NCBI GenBank assembly: GCA_004555705.1
Contig: SFHI01000001.1
Location: 1 to 64,000, forward strand
Direction: 5' to 3'
DNA: 64,000 nucleotides
Source: Clostridiales bacterium
GTDB taxonomy: Bacteria > Bacillota > Clostridia > Oscillospirales > Oscillospiraceae
Shown here: in pieces, positions 22,918-31,927 of the stretch
Position numbering within the stretch: the first letter of the stretch is position 1
Layout: each line of letters opens with the position of its first letter
Notes under the pieces: generated by a model
Told to the model about the DNA's origin: nothing
What the model saw: only the letters and a program-made list of their open reading frames with translations
The model's database searches: none
Position numbers and translations under genes: made by a program

Positions 22918-23920
22918 TGCGCGCCGTCTCCTTTCCTGCCTGATTCTTGTCGATCAGCTTCGCCAGACCGCGTCCGGCCCTTCTGAGGCCGGCCACGCAC
23001 CCGCCTGGCAGGAACGCGATAAAGACCAGGACGATTACGCCGTACAGAACGCTGCGCCAGGCCTGGGCCGAGGCCAGCAGCTCATTGAGAAGCTGATACA
23101 TAAACGCACCGATCACAGGCCCAAAGACCGTATTGGTGCCGCCGAAGATGATCATCAGAACGAAGTTGAAGGAAAGCGGCTGTACGAAGCTGTCGGATAC
23201 GATGAAGCCCGTAAGATGGGCCATATAGGCTCCGGCAAAGCCGCACAGGAAGGCGCTGATTGCAAAGGCCAGGACCTTGTAATGGCGGACATTGATGCCC
23301 ATTCCATCCGCGCTGCGGGAATTGTCCCGGACCGCCATCATAGCCCGCCCCGCCTTCGACCTGGAAAGCAGCGATTTCAGGACGAGCACGATCACTACAA
23401 GGGCGAAGGAGAAATAATAGGTGTACCGGTAATCGCTGTTCAGGTCCAGGCCGAACAGCATCAGGTGCTGCGTATACATTCCCCGGTAGGGATTCAGGAA
23501 ATGAAGATTGCAGATCAGCTGGTAGGTAAAGAAGGCAAAAGCAATCGTTGCCAGAACCAGGAACTGGGCCCGCAGCTTGGCGCAGGGAACCGCGATCAGC
23601 ATACCGATGCCCGCGGAGGCAAAGGCGGCGATGATCATGCAGAGCATTACAGGAATCCCGGTGTAGTTGGACAGAAGCACCGAAATATATCCGCCGTATG
23701 CCAGGAAGGCGATATGGCCAAAGGACATCTGCCCGGACATTCCGACCAGCACATCCAGTCCCGAGGCCGCGATGATGTAAACGCCGATCATGGAGAAAAA
23801 GTAAAGCCGGTAGCTGTTGGTAATGAACAGCGGCAATAACAGCAGCACAACCGCGACAGCCAGGATGGAACACCGGCTGATTTTCTCCTGCGTGGTGTAT
23901 GTTTTGAATTTAGTTAACAT
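22904..23920 (-). CDS. livM: LivM-type ABC transporter permease
   Basis: This 338-residue permease has about nine to ten membrane segments and the LivM hallmark SGLDVLVGMSGQMSFGHIAF plus the loop MMAVRDNSRSADGMGINV that contacts the ATPases. The ATG at 23920 follows AGGAGGGGCG; an upstream open stretch to 23941 overlaps the ribosome site. It lies 13 bases after livH and forms the heterodimeric channel with it. Confidence 0.92.
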   Translation of the reverse strand: MLTKFKTYTTQEKISRCSILAVAVVLLLLPLFITNSYRLYFFSMIGVYIIAASGLDVLVGMSGQMSFGHIAFLAYGGYISVLLSNYTGIPVMLCMIIAAFASAGIGMLIAVPCAKLRAQFLVLATIAFAFFTYQLICNLHFLNPYRGMYTQHLMLFGLDLNSDYRYTYYFSFALVVIVLVLKSLLSRSKAGRAMMAVRDNSRSADGMGINVRHYKVLAFAISAFLCGFAGAYMAHLTGFIVSDSFVQPLSFNFVLMIIFGGTNTVFGPVIGAFMYQLLNELLASAQAWRSVLYGVIVLVFIAFLPGGCVAGLRRAGRGLAKLIDKNQAGKETARNDKS

Positions 23921-23933
23921 AACGCCCCTCCTA

Positions 23934-24809
23934 TTATACATCGCGGATGGACTGCTCGTTAAACAGGCCGGTGGGACGGACGCAGAGCATCAGGAACAGC
24001 AGCAGATAGGCCACCATGTCCTTCATGGTGGAGTTGACATAGCCGCCCACGAAAGATTCCACCATGCCCAGCAGCAGGCCGCCGACCATGGCGCCGTAGA
24101 TATTGCCGAAGCCGCCGGAAACCGAGCTGGCCATACCCTTTGTGCCAACCTTGGAGCCCAGGGAAATCGCCGCGCCGTAGATCGGTCCGAGCATCATGCC
24201 GCACATGGCAGCCACCGCCGATGCCAGGCCCCAAACCACCGCGTTGCTCTTCACAACATTGATGCCGCAGGCCTCCGCGGCGACGGCATCGCTGGCACAG
24301 GCCCGGGTAGCGATGCCGACCTTTGTCTTGGTCAGAAACAGGTGGATCAGCAGCATACCGATGGCAGAGAGGAAGAAGCTCAGAATACGCTCCGGAGTGA
24401 CAAAGGCACCCAGAATATTTACGGTGGAAACACTGAAAACAGAAGGGAACTGGATCGGATTCGCTCCGAAAATCAGCTCGCAGCCTCCGTTGAACATCTT
24501 GCTGAGTCCCAGCGTGACCAGCACCATATAGATTCCGGCAACACCCCGGTCAGCGTATTTGGAGATGATCCCCAGCTGAAGCAGAGCGCCGAAGGCAAAC
24601 ATAATGAGCATGGTCAGCGCCAGCGCCAGCCAGAAGGACAGACCCACCGTCTGGTACAGCGTAACACCGATCAGAGAAGCCAGAGTGATCATTTCACTCT
24701 GCGCCAGATTCATAATTCCGGACGCGCGGAAAATAATGCTGAAGCCAAGGCCGACCATGCCGTAGATAGCGCCCATGACCAGGCCGGCAATAATGATAGA
24801 GATAAGCAC
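23934..24809 (-). CDS. livH: LivH-type ABC transporter permease
   Basis: This 291-residue permease has roughly eight membrane segments and the LivH features AIYGMVGLGFSIIFRASGIMNLAQSEM and GIATRACASDAVAAEACGIN. The start is a GTG at 24809 with GGAGG seven bases upstream. A hairpin separates it from the binding-protein gene, so permease message may be lower than receptor message. Confidence 0.92.
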   Translation of the reverse strand: MLISIIIAGLVMGAIYGMVGLGFSIIFRASGIMNLAQSEMITLASLIGVTLYQTVGLSFWLALALTMLIMFAFGALLQLGIISKYADRGVAGIYMVLVTLGLSKMFNGGCELIFGANPIQFPSVFSVSTVNILGAFVTPERILSFFLSAIGMLLIHLFLTKTKVGIATRACASDAVAAEACGINVVKSNAVVWGLASAVAAMCGMMLGPIYGAAISLGSKVGTKGMASSVSGGFGNIYGAMVGGLLLGMVESFVGGYVNSTMKDMVAYLLLFLMLCVRPTGLFNEQSIRDV

Positions 24810-24840
24810 GCAAACGCCTCCTTGTGATCTGATTCAGAAA

Positions 24841-24879
24841 GAAAGAGGATCAGTCCCTTTCGTAGCCCGATCCTCTTTC
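24841..24879 (-). terminator. Hairpin between livK and livH (partial terminator)
   Basis: GAAAGAGGATC (24841-24851) and GATCCTCTTTC (24869-24879) form a perfect 11-pair stem; on the - strand it is followed by TTTCTTTCTGA. It lies between the binding-protein gene and livH and could attenuate permease expression. The remaining sequence from 24880 to 25083 shows nothing else recognisable. Confidence 0.65.
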
Positions 24880-25083
24880 CATTCTGCCTTCCAGAGCAAC
24901 CCAGTCTCTCAGTTTAGAAAACCTGTCATCCTGAAATTCGCCCGCTTTAATCGAGGATTCTGTTTTAACCGGGGAATTTCTGTGCCATGGCCGCCAGGGG
25001 CGGCTTCAGACACGGAGCGATGTGCGCATCGGCCCGGAACGGCACGCGCATGATTGACAATCTGAGATCACTTGGTTTCCTGT

Positions 25084-26361
25084 TTATTTTTCGCGGCCGG
25101 TATTCTGGAGGTAGGCGTCATAGCCGCCGTTCTCTTCCCACTTCGCGAAGGTCTTGGAACCGCCGTCACAGTAGATGATGGGGGTAAAGTCGTGGCAGGG
25201 CTCCCGGTCTCCCCGGGTGAAATCGATGGTGCCGCAGCAGCCCTGCAGGTCGCCGATGGTCTGAACCGCCGCCACAAGGGCATCGCTGTCGTGGTTGGTA
25301 CCCGCGCGGGTGGCCGCCTCAAAGATGATGAGGGCCGCGTCATGCATACGGTAGGTAATGCCGAGGGTGGGCATCGCGCCGCCGGACTTCTCAGAATACT
25401 TCTCCAGGAAGTCCAGAACGTTCTCGGAAGCACCGGCTTCTCTGGCCGCGTCCAGGCTCTTGTAGGTGGTGTAGGGGACAACACCGATGACGTAGTTGGA
25501 GAACTCCTCGCCGCAGACATCCACGTGAGAGGTCATCCACTCGTCCTTGTTCATGATGAAGCCGTTGTAGCCGTACTCACGCAGCTGCTTGACGAAGTTC
25601 ACGCCGGCGCCGGAGCAGACAACGTAGACGATCTCGGGCTTGGCGTTGACGATCTTCATGCACTGGGCGCTGTAGTCGGTATCCTGGTGGCTGCCGGTCT
25701 CGGTTGCCACGATGTCGAAGCCCGCGTCCTCAAACAGGGGCCGGATATCCTCGTAGTTGGAAACGGAAGCTTCGTCCTGGCCGTAGAAGATGGCAATCTT
25801 GCTGTAGCCCATGTCCTTGGCCAGCTGTACATAGGTGGAAGCCGTCATGTTGGCGTTGAAGGAGCCGCGGAAGGAGTAGACCTGATCCTCGGTCACGATG
25901 GAGCCGGAAGTACCGGACATCAGGTTGAAGATCTTCGCGTCCTCCAGATAGGGATACGCAGCAACCACGTCTGCGGACTGGAAGGAGCCGATGACCGCGT
26001 CGCAGCCCTTGCCGATCAGATACTGCACACCGGTGACCGCCTCGGAGGGGTTGTTCTGGGTGTCGTAGATGACCCATTCCACTTCTTCGCCGTTGATCTT
26101 TCCGCCGTACCGCTCAAGGGCGATCTGGAAGGCAATGTCTTCCTCGGTGCCCAGAGCCAGGCCGGACAGATAGTTGTAGACACCAATACGGAACACGCCG
26201 TCGCCATTGGTGTCACCCGCCGCAGCGGTTTCCGCAGGCTTGGTGCTTCCGGAATTGCTGTTGCTTGCAGGAGCAGTTGTGCTGGTGCTGGTGTTGCCGG
26301 AGCATGCCGCCAACGTCAGGAGCATACACGCAGCGAGGATGAGTGCAAATAACTTTTTCAT
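25084..26361 (-). CDS. livK: LivK-type substrate-binding lipoprotein
   Basis: This 425-residue protein is the extracellular receptor of the Liv-type importer. It has MKKLF, a hydrophobic stretch, lipobox LAAC, and a Ser/Thr/Asn-rich linker, then the periplasmic-binding-protein type 1 fold starting FRIGVYNYLSGLAL, with IGSFQSADVVAAYPYLED and GVNFVKQLREYGYNGF. The ATG at 26361 has GGGAGGTC upstream. The gene follows a well-formed promoter with two TGTATACA operators, so it and the transporter appear to be controlled by the 31083-31712 GntR protein. The ligand is unknown; a sugar-acid conjugate is possible given the neighbours. Confidence 0.9.
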   Translation of the reverse strand: MKKLFALILAACMLLTLAACSGNTSTSTTAPASNSNSGSTKPAETAAAGDTNGDGVFRIGVYNYLSGLALGTEEDIAFQIALERYGGKINGEEVEWVIYDTQNNPSEAVTGVQYLIGKGCDAVIGSFQSADVVAAYPYLEDAKIFNLMSGTSGSIVTEDQVYSFRGSFNANMTASTYVQLAKDMGYSKIAIFYGQDEASVSNYEDIRPLFEDAGFDIVATETGSHQDTDYSAQCMKIVNAKPEIVYVVCSGAGVNFVKQLREYGYNGFIMNKDEWMTSHVDVCGEEFSNYVIGVVPYTTYKSLDAAREAGASENVLDFLEKYSEKSGGAMPTLGITYRMHDAALIIFEAATRAGTNHDSDALVAAVQTIGDLQGCCGTIDFTRGDREPCHDFTPIIYCDGGSKTFAKWEENGGYDAYLQNTGREK

Positions 26362-26395
26362 AATGACCTCCCATGTTTTTTGATTTTTTGTTTTG

Positions 26396-26450
26396 CTTGT
26401 ATACATCTTTGCCATGTATACAAGATAACTCACAAACCCTTTCGTGTCAA
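26396..26450 (-). promoter_or_regulatory. livK promoter with paired TGTATACA operators
   Basis: On the - strand TTGACA (26445-26450) and TATCTT (26422-26427) with a 17-base spacer form a strong sigma-A promoter. Two palindromic sites, TTGTATACAT (26397-26406) and ATGTATACAA (26414-26423), lie on and just downstream of the -10 box and are inverted to each other. The pattern indicates repression by steric block. Confidence 0.75.
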
Positions 26451-26540
26451 TGCCGCTTTTTCGATAGATTATTTCCCATTTTATTGTGCATTTTCCACAA
26501 TGTATTTCCAAATTTTCCTGCTGTCGCCCCGGTGTCAGTC

Positions 26541-26550
26541 TTGTATACAA
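26541..26550. promoter_or_regulatory. Additional TTGTATACAA site upstream of livK
   Basis: A perfect ten-base palindrome matching the other operators lies about 115 bases upstream of the livK -10 box. It could be an auxiliary operator for looping or an isolated match. The rest of 26451-26679 is AT-rich and shows no gene. Confidence 0.5.
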
Positions 26551-26679
26551 CTTTTGAAAAAACGCAGATCAAGCCCGCCCCGACGCGGACCCTTTTTGGG
26601 AATTTCCGGCGGAGTCATACTTCATGGATACATCTTCCGTTCCCGAATTGTCAAATTGCTCCGATTACAACAGACGGGC

Positions 26680-26914
26680 AAATTGTTGTTTGAACGGCTT
26701 CGCCTTCAAATTACCTGTCATTGCGAACCAGTCCGCTTAAGTGGTGTGGCAATCCCCCGGTTGAAAGGAACCAGGTAACGATTACCGCCAAAAATCGCAG
26801 CAACTCCCACTCTTCCGGGTTCTGTTCGGTACATTTCCCCTCTATCCGGGGGATTGCCACGCCAGTGTGCGCACTGGCTCGCAATGACAGCAAAAAACGT
26901 ACAAACAACAATTT
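26680..26914. mobile_element. Complete MITE-like element with terminal inverted repeats
   Basis: The 235-base stretch is bounded by AAATTGTTGTTTG (26680-26692) and its exact inverse CAAACAACAATTT (26902-26914). Inside is a second, larger imperfect inverted pair: GTCATTGCGAACCAGTCCGC around 26719 and the inverse of GCGCACTGGCTCGCAATGAC around 26868. It encodes no protein. Another copy starts the window (1-121) and a diverged core is at 16.1 kb, so it is a dispersed element. Mobility would depend on a transposase elsewhere. Confidence 0.7.
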
Positions 26915-26947
26915 ATCGTTCTGCCATACCGGGCACGCTTGGGTATT

Positions 26948-28261
26948 TCAGAATACGATTACCCCATTTTCCATGGGCAGGTCCCCATTGTCGTCGAAGG
27001 GCCATTCCTCAGGCTCCGATTCCACGACAAGATTCGGATTCCGGCGTGCCTCCTCCAGATAGGCCTCGCTGAGGAGGATATGCTCGATATGCAGACTGTT
27101 GGGGATGCGGACCACCCGGGGATGCTCCTTGTCGTTTTTCACACAGGTGCGCAGACACATCTGGACGCATTCCTTGTCGCTTTCCATAATGACCGGAATC
27201 TTGGAGCTTTCCACAATGGTGCAGGTGATGCAGTTCATGTACATGGCCGTCAGGTCGATCTGGTCAAAAATCCGCTGCGTCATCACGCTGCAGTTCCCCG
27301 CGCCAATGGCGTTGCCATGGCTTTCCGGGCTGAGATTCAGCACGGCTACCCGCTGGGAACGCAGGCCTCCGGACGCGTAGGGGGTCGGAAAGTTCCCCGT
27401 GATGTTCGGGTCCATGCCGTCGCCGGAAAAGTTTTTCCCCATCTGGTCGACCACCAGCACATCCGCCTCGTCCACCAGAATCCGCGGCATATTGGCCTTC
27501 GCTTCCTCCAGCAGCCCCGGCTCCACACTTTCGATGTCCTCCGCGGGAACCACAGCGATCCGTGCCGTTTCGTCAAACGCGTTTTCAATGGCCGCCACCG
27601 CGAAAATCACCGGCGCGTTCTGGAGGATGCAGCGACCGAACAGCGGGATGTTCTTCGCCATGTCCCCGATGCCCTCATTGTGACAGACCTCGGCACCGTA
27701 TTGCTTGCCCAAGCCGATGGCCATCATTTTCATGATGCCGCTTTCATATTTCCCCCGGAACGCGGAGTGGGGCTTCACCCGGCAATTGACGATAATCCCG
27801 TCCGCCTGGGCAGCGTATTTATCGATGTAGACGTCCCGTCCCTCATCGTTGACGCCGATCTTCACAACCTCCATCGAGGAGCGGATCGGGCAGCCCAGAT
27901 ACTCCTCCGTGCAGCCGTAGTCCTCCACGATCCTCCGCTGGCCTTCCGCCGTTGCGCCGCCGTGGCTTCCCATGGCCGGAACGATAAAGGGTTCCGCGCC
28001 CCGGCTCTTGCAGAAGTCCACAATGGTCTTTGTGATCACAGCCACATTCGCCACACCGCGGCTGCCGACTGTAATCGCGATTTTCATACCGGGCCTGACA
28101 CGTTCAGGAATCGGCTGCTGATTCAGCAGCGCCCCCAATGTATCCGGGATACGCTCCGGCTCGATCCGGGGCCTGGGGAAAATCTGTTTGACCCGGAACA
28201 TTTTCGGCAGCTTTACATCCCTCACCTTTTCCGAAATGGCAGGCCGCAATCTGTCTTTCAT
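26948..28261 (-). CDS. LarA-family nickel-pincer isomerase homolog (DUF2088), copy 1
   Basis: This 437-residue protein resembles lactate racemase LarA homologs of the DUF2088 type, enzymes that use a nickel-pincer nucleotide to racemise or epimerise alpha-hydroxy acids. Visible features are AMGSHGGATAEGQ, the histidine pair with KPHSAFRGKYESGIMKMM (candidate cofactor-linked lysine), and the C-terminal MGKNFSGDGMDPN. It belongs to a group distinct from classical LarA, being more divergent and longer at the C-terminus. The gene ends the operon of GntR regulator, two esterases and a zinc dehydrogenase. An aldonate epimerase role is inferred. No larB, larC or larE cofactor genes are in the window. 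Confidence 0.78.
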   Translation of the reverse strand: MKDRLRPAISEKVRDVKLPKMFRVKQIFPRPRIEPERIPDTLGALLNQQPIPERVRPGMKIAITVGSRGVANVAVITKTIVDFCKSRGAEPFIVPAMGSHGGATAEGQRRIVEDYGCTEEYLGCPIRSSMEVVKIGVNDEGRDVYIDKYAAQADGIIVNCRVKPHSAFRGKYESGIMKMMAIGLGKQYGAEVCHNEGIGDMAKNIPLFGRCILQNAPVIFAVAAIENAFDETARIAVVPAEDIESVEPGLLEEAKANMPRILVDEADVLVVDQMGKNFSGDGMDPNITGNFPTPYASGGLRSQRVAVLNLSPESHGNAIGAGNCSVMTQRIFDQIDLTAMYMNCITCTIVESSKIPVIMESDKECVQMCLRTCVKNDKEHPRVVRIPNSLHIEHILLSEAYLEEARRNPNLVVESEPEEWPFDDNGDLPMENGVIVF

Positions 28262-28284
28262 AGAACCACCCTTCTGTTTTTCCG

Positions 28285-29310
28285 TTAAAACGCGATCATG
28301 ACCTTCAGCATTGTATCCGAATGCTCCGAAAAATCCCGGAATGCCTTCGGCGCGTCCTCAAAGGGGTAGACATCTGTGATCAGCTTCTCCAGGTCCGCCT
28401 TTCCCCCAGCGACCAGATCAATCAGCTCCAGGAAATCCTCCTTCAGCGCGTTCCGGGAGCCAAAAATCTGCAGCTCTTTTTTCTGAATGATCGTATAGAA
28501 GAAATCCAGGTTCTTTTTGCCGACGCCCACGTCCACGACCCGGCCGCCGAAACAGACCGCGTCGATGCAGTTCATGAACGTATTCGGCAAGCCCACCGCT
28601 TCAATCGCCACATCAAAGCCGTCGCCGTTTGTCAGCTCCCGAACACCCTGTTCAAAGCTTTCCGGGGAATCATTCAGCAGCACATGATCCACCCCAAACT
28701 GCCTGGCCATCTCCAGCTTCTGGGGGGCCACGTCGCAGATCGTAACCTCGGCGCCAAAGCTCTTCGCGGAGATCGCCGATACAACACCGATGGTCCCGGC
28801 TCCAATCACGAGAACCCGTTCGCCGGGCTTGATGTCCGCCCGCTTCGCGCCGTGATAGCCGATGCAGAAGGGCTCAATGGCAGCAAGCGTCTTGGCCGGC
28901 AGGCCCTTGCCGTCATAGATCCGCTCCTCCGGCATCACAAAGTAGGTGGAGAACGCACCGTCACGCTGGCACCCCAGCGTTTGATTGTCCGTGCAGGCGT
29001 TCACAAGCCCCCGGCGGCAGGAATAGCAGTGACCGCAGTTGAAATAGGGATTCCCCGTCACCACCATGCCCGGCTTCAGCCCATAGGCATTGTCCCCGTC
29101 GCAATCGACGATCTCCGCGGAGAACTCATGCCCCGGAATTCTGGGGTAGTCAAAATAGGCAAAGGTGCCCCGGTAGCTTCCCAGGTCCGACCCGCAGATG
29201 CCTCCGTACAGCAGTCTGAGCAGAACCTCCCCTTTCTTTCTTTCCGGCATGGGGCTGTCAATAATCGACACATCCCCCGGCGCGTTGATAATGATGCTCC
29301 TGTTTTTCAT
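28285..29310 (-). CDS. Zinc-dependent medium-chain dehydrogenase, copy 2
   Basis: This 341-residue protein has GICGSDLGSY and GHEFSAEI for the catalytic zinc, CGHCYSCRRGLVNAC for the structural zinc and GAGTIGVVS for NAD binding. Like its counterpart at 18470 it fits the L-gulonate/L-galactonate/sorbitol dehydrogenase group, but the two are clearly different paralogs. The ATG at 29310 follows GGGAGGTAAGTA. It lies 23 bases ahead of the LarA homolog and 39 bases after an esterase gene. Two such enzymes in one region suggest that two aldonate or polyol substrates enter at the fructuronate or tagaturonate level. Confidence 0.87.
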   Translation of the reverse strand: MKNRSIIINAPGDVSIIDSPMPERKKGEVLLRLLYGGICGSDLGSYRGTFAYFDYPRIPGHEFSAEIVDCDGDNAYGLKPGMVVTGNPYFNCGHCYSCRRGLVNACTDNQTLGCQRDGAFSTYFVMPEERIYDGKGLPAKTLAAIEPFCIGYHGAKRADIKPGERVLVIGAGTIGVVSAISAKSFGAEVTICDVAPQKLEMARQFGVDHVLLNDSPESFEQGVRELTNGDGFDVAIEAVGLPNTFMNCIDAVCFGGRVVDVGVGKKNLDFFYTIIQKKELQIFGSRNALKEDFLELIDLVAGGKADLEKLITDVYPFEDAPKAFRDFSEHSDTMLKVMIAF

Positions 29311-29349
29311 TACTTACCTCCCGACCCGCCTGCCTCGGCGGATGAATAT

Positions 29350-30186
29350 TCAGCGATCCCCGGACGGCTGCATCCACCCCAGCTCGCTTCCATCGATCAG
29401 TCCGAAGCAGCGCAGCATACGGGGCAAATATGTATTCCAGAAATCCCAGTCATGGCGTCCCCTGCCCTCTTCATAGGTGTAATCCCATTTCCCGGTACAG
29501 GCAGCCACCGCGTCGCGGAATCTGGTATTCTGCCCATGCAGGAAATCCTCCGTTCCGCAGGCATGATAGATTTTCGGCGCGAAACCGCCTTCCGCGTCCC
29601 GCTTCTGAAGCAGCGCGAACAAATCGTCATCCGACCCGTGGAATCTCTCCCGGCTGCCGAAAACGTCGAATACGTTTCTCGCCATATCCGGCACCGTGAA
29701 GGGCAGCTCCGCCTGCTCCTTCAGATTCTCCTCCATATCCATGCCTCCGGAGAGAATCCCAACGCCCGCGTAACTGCCGGGGCGGTTCATTCCGATTTTT
29801 GCGGCGCCGTAGCCTCCCATGGAGATTCCGGCAATGTACATATCCTCCGGCCTTGTGCTTCCGTGGAACAGGTTGGCCACCACCACCGGAAGCTCATCCG
29901 CCACATAGCTGAAATAGCGGTGGGTATATACGCCGTCGGTGTACATTCCCCGGTGGCAGTTCGGCATGACCACAATCAGGTCCTTGTCCCGCACCAAAAG
30001 CTCGATCAGGCTTTTGCGAATATATGCCGTGTGGTCATCGCTGTGCCCATGCAGCAGGTACAGGACTTTATACCGGTCATTGGACCGGTCATAGGGGCGC
30101 TGCTGGCGCTTTTCCGGAAGCAGCACTGCCAGCTCCGTATCCATGCCCAGCCGGTAAGAAAAAATGTCGCATTGTACAAAAGCCAT
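29350..30186 (-). CDS. Esterase D-type alpha/beta hydrolase, copy 2
   Basis: This 278-residue hydrolase has the nucleophile elbow GISMGGYGAAK, an LLHGHSDDHTAYIRKS stretch with the oxyanion hole and a terminal GRHDWDFWN with the catalytic His. It lacks a signal peptide. It shares the start FVQCDIFSYRLGMD and the whole layout with the next gene (FLTCDFFSYQLGMD), so copies 2 and 3 are a tandem duplication. The ATG at 30186 follows GAGGAGGG. It belongs to the regulator-led operon. Confidence 0.87.
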   Translation of the reverse strand: MAFVQCDIFSYRLGMDTELAVLLPEKRQQRPYDRSNDRYKVLYLLHGHSDDHTAYIRKSLIELLVRDKDLIVVMPNCHRGMYTDGVYTHRYFSYVADELPVVVANLFHGSTRPEDMYIAGISMGGYGAAKIGMNRPGSYAGVGILSGGMDMEENLKEQAELPFTVPDMARNVFDVFGSRERFHGSDDDLFALLQKRDAEGGFAPKIYHACGTEDFLHGQNTRFRDAVAACTGKWDYTYEEGRGRHDWDFWNTYLPRMLRCFGLIDGSELGWMQPSGDR

Positions 30187-30198
30187 ACCATACCCTCC

Positions 30199-31008
30199 TC
30201 AGAACAGAACTCTTCTGTTGTCGGTGCCGTATTCCACCGGAATCAGGCCGAAGCATTGCAGCATTTTGGGCAGATAATAGTTCCAGTTGTCCCAGTTGTG
30301 ATTCCCGGGCCGCTCATCGCAGGTGTAATCCCAGGCGCCTTTGAGAGAATGGAACGTGTCACGAAGCAAGGCATACCCGGGATACAGGGGGTCGTCCGTC
30401 CCGCATTCGTGGAAGAATTTCACCCCCGGCATTCCGCCCTTGGCGTCCAGCTCCCGCAGAAGCGCGGCCAGGTCCGCGCTGGGCGTGCTGTCCGCCGTGC
30501 GTCGGGCATTCACGGCAAAATCCTCCGAAGTGAACATGCCCTTCCCCGTGTCCTTTGTGCGGATGCCAGCACTCAGGCAGCCGACACCGGCAAATCTCCC
30601 CGGATTGTTCAGCGCGATGCGCATGGCGCCCATGCCGCCCATGGACAAGCCCGCGATGTAGGTATCCTCGGGCCTGGTACTGACCGGGAAGAAATTGGGC
30701 ACCTGAACCAGAACATCCTCCATGATATAGTCGTAATAGTGATGCCCGTGGGAGGAATTACCATACCCGCTCCTGTGCGCCTCCGGCATAACCACCGCGA
30801 CGTCGTATCGCCGCACAAGCAGCTCGATCACACTTTTGCGGATATAGGCGCTGTGGTCGTCGCTGTGCCCATGCAGAAGGTACAGCACCTTGTATTTCGC
30901 GTCAGGCTTCAGAACAGGCTTCTCCTGCCGTTTTTCCGGCAGCAGAACATTCATCGGGATGTCCATTCCCAGCTGGTAGGAGAAAAAATCGCAGGTCAAA
31001 AATGCCAT
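30199..31008 (-). CDS. Esterase D-type alpha/beta hydrolase, copy 3
   Basis: This 269-residue hydrolase carries GLSMGGMGAMR as its nucleophile elbow, LLHGHSDDHSAYIRKSVIE and a terminal GNHNWDNWNYYL with catalytic His. It is a close paralog of the next gene in the operon, 12 bases downstream. The ATG at 31008 follows a moderate GAAGGGAT site; an upstream in-frame extension to 31056 is less likely. Family members act on acyl or feruloyl esters, S-formylglutathione and similar small esters. Context suggests esters or lactones of sugar acids, but this is not proven. Confidence 0.87.
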   Translation of the reverse strand: MAFLTCDFFSYQLGMDIPMNVLLPEKRQEKPVLKPDAKYKVLYLLHGHSDDHSAYIRKSVIELLVRRYDVAVVMPEAHRSGYGNSSHGHHYYDYIMEDVLVQVPNFFPVSTRPEDTYIAGLSMGGMGAMRIALNNPGRFAGVGCLSAGIRTKDTGKGMFTSEDFAVNARRTADSTPSADLAALLRELDAKGGMPGVKFFHECGTDDPLYPGYALLRDTFHSLKGAWDYTCDERPGNHNWDNWNYYLPKMLQCFGLIPVEYGTDNRRVLF

Positions 31009-31082
31009 GAAATCAATCCCTTCTTTTCTTTGTTTTTCATTGTGGCCGCCCGGCACCCTTGCAGATTCCGCCGCGGCAAAGC

Positions 31083-31712
31083 TTACAGCAGTTTCTGAAG
31101 CGCAAGCTGGTGAGCGATTCTCAGATGGGCTTCCATCGCGGCAGCGGCATCCTCATAGCGTCCTGCCAGAATTGCCTCCACGACGCTCCGGTGCTCCTCA
31201 TAGGAGTCCTTCAGGCGGGACGGAATGGTTCCCATCAGCGCGCGGATCCGCGTGTTCTCTACGACAGCCTGCTCCATGATCCGGTTGATATAGGGATTGG
31301 AGGCGCTCTCGTAAATCAGTCTGTGCAGCTGCGCGTCCAGTCGGTATTGCTCCGACGCGTCGAAGGCCGTATAAGCCAGCTCCATTGCGTGCCAGGTGGA
31401 CAGAAGCTGATCCCTGAGAATCCTGTCCGCATAGGTGCGGATGACATAGGGCTCCAGAATCGTCCGCATCTCAAACACCGCGTTGATCTCCTGTACACTC
31501 AGGCTCTTCACCGCGACGCCGCGTTTGGGAATGATCCGGACCAGGCCCTCCTGTTCCAGCCAGGCAAGCGCCTCCCGTACCGGGGTGCGGCTGACGCCGA
31601 CCAGCTCCACCAGCTCAGATTCACTCAGGACCCCGCCGGGCTTGAACGCTCCGCTCACAATCTGGTGGCGGATCTGCGAATAAGCCTTTTGTTTCAATCC
31701 CGTCCGTACCAT
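31083..31712 (-). CDS. FadR-type (FCD) GntR-family autoregulator
   Basis: This 209-residue protein has a winged helix (KAYSQIRHQIVSGAF, then LVELVGVSRTPVREALAWLEQEGL and the wing PKRGVAVKSL) and an FCD domain with Asp/His ligands in LDAQLHRLIY, EEHRSVVEA and EAHLRIA. The ATG at 31712 has GAGGAGGATTT upstream. Its own promoter carries the same TGTATACA palindromes as livK and the divergent larA-like gene, so it probably represses all three until a sugar-acid ligand binds. It heads the operon with two esterases, a zinc dehydrogenase and a LarA homolog. Confidence 0.88.
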   Translation of the reverse strand: MVRTGLKQKAYSQIRHQIVSGAFKPGGVLSESELVELVGVSRTPVREALAWLEQEGLVRIIPKRGVAVKSLSVQEINAVFEMRTILEPYVIRTYADRILRDQLLSTWHAMELAYTAFDASEQYRLDAQLHRLIYESASNPYINRIMEQAVVENTRIRALMGTIPSRLKDSYEEHRSVVEAILAGRYEDAAAAMEAHLRIAHQLALQKLL

Positions 31713-31734
31713 AAATCCTCCTCGCTGTCCACTG

Positions 31735-31788
31735 TTGGATACATCTTGTATACAACATAAGGATACCAGATGATACTTCAATTGGCAA
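31735..31788 (-). promoter_or_regulatory. gntR promoter with TGTATACA operator
   Basis: On the - strand TTGCCA (31783-31788) and TATCCT (31760-31765) are 17 bases apart. A perfect TTGTATACAA (31746-31755) follows the -10 box, adjoined by an imperfect second site TTGGATACAT (31735-31744). The placement over the expected start point suggests autorepression. Confidence 0.72.
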
Positions 31789-31927
31789 TATCTACTTTTC
31801 CACAAATTTACCGAGGATTATTTGTGCTTTATGACATATTGTATTTATTTTATTCCGTATCTTTTGGATGATATTCTAATTTCCTGTCCCATATTTTTTA
31901 TCACTTTATCAATTTTTCAAAAGGGAA

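Noticed and set aside
26373..26778. Short + strand open frames upstream of livK
   Set aside because: They overlap the livK promoter, operators and the MITE-like element and have no ribosome site or recognisable content.
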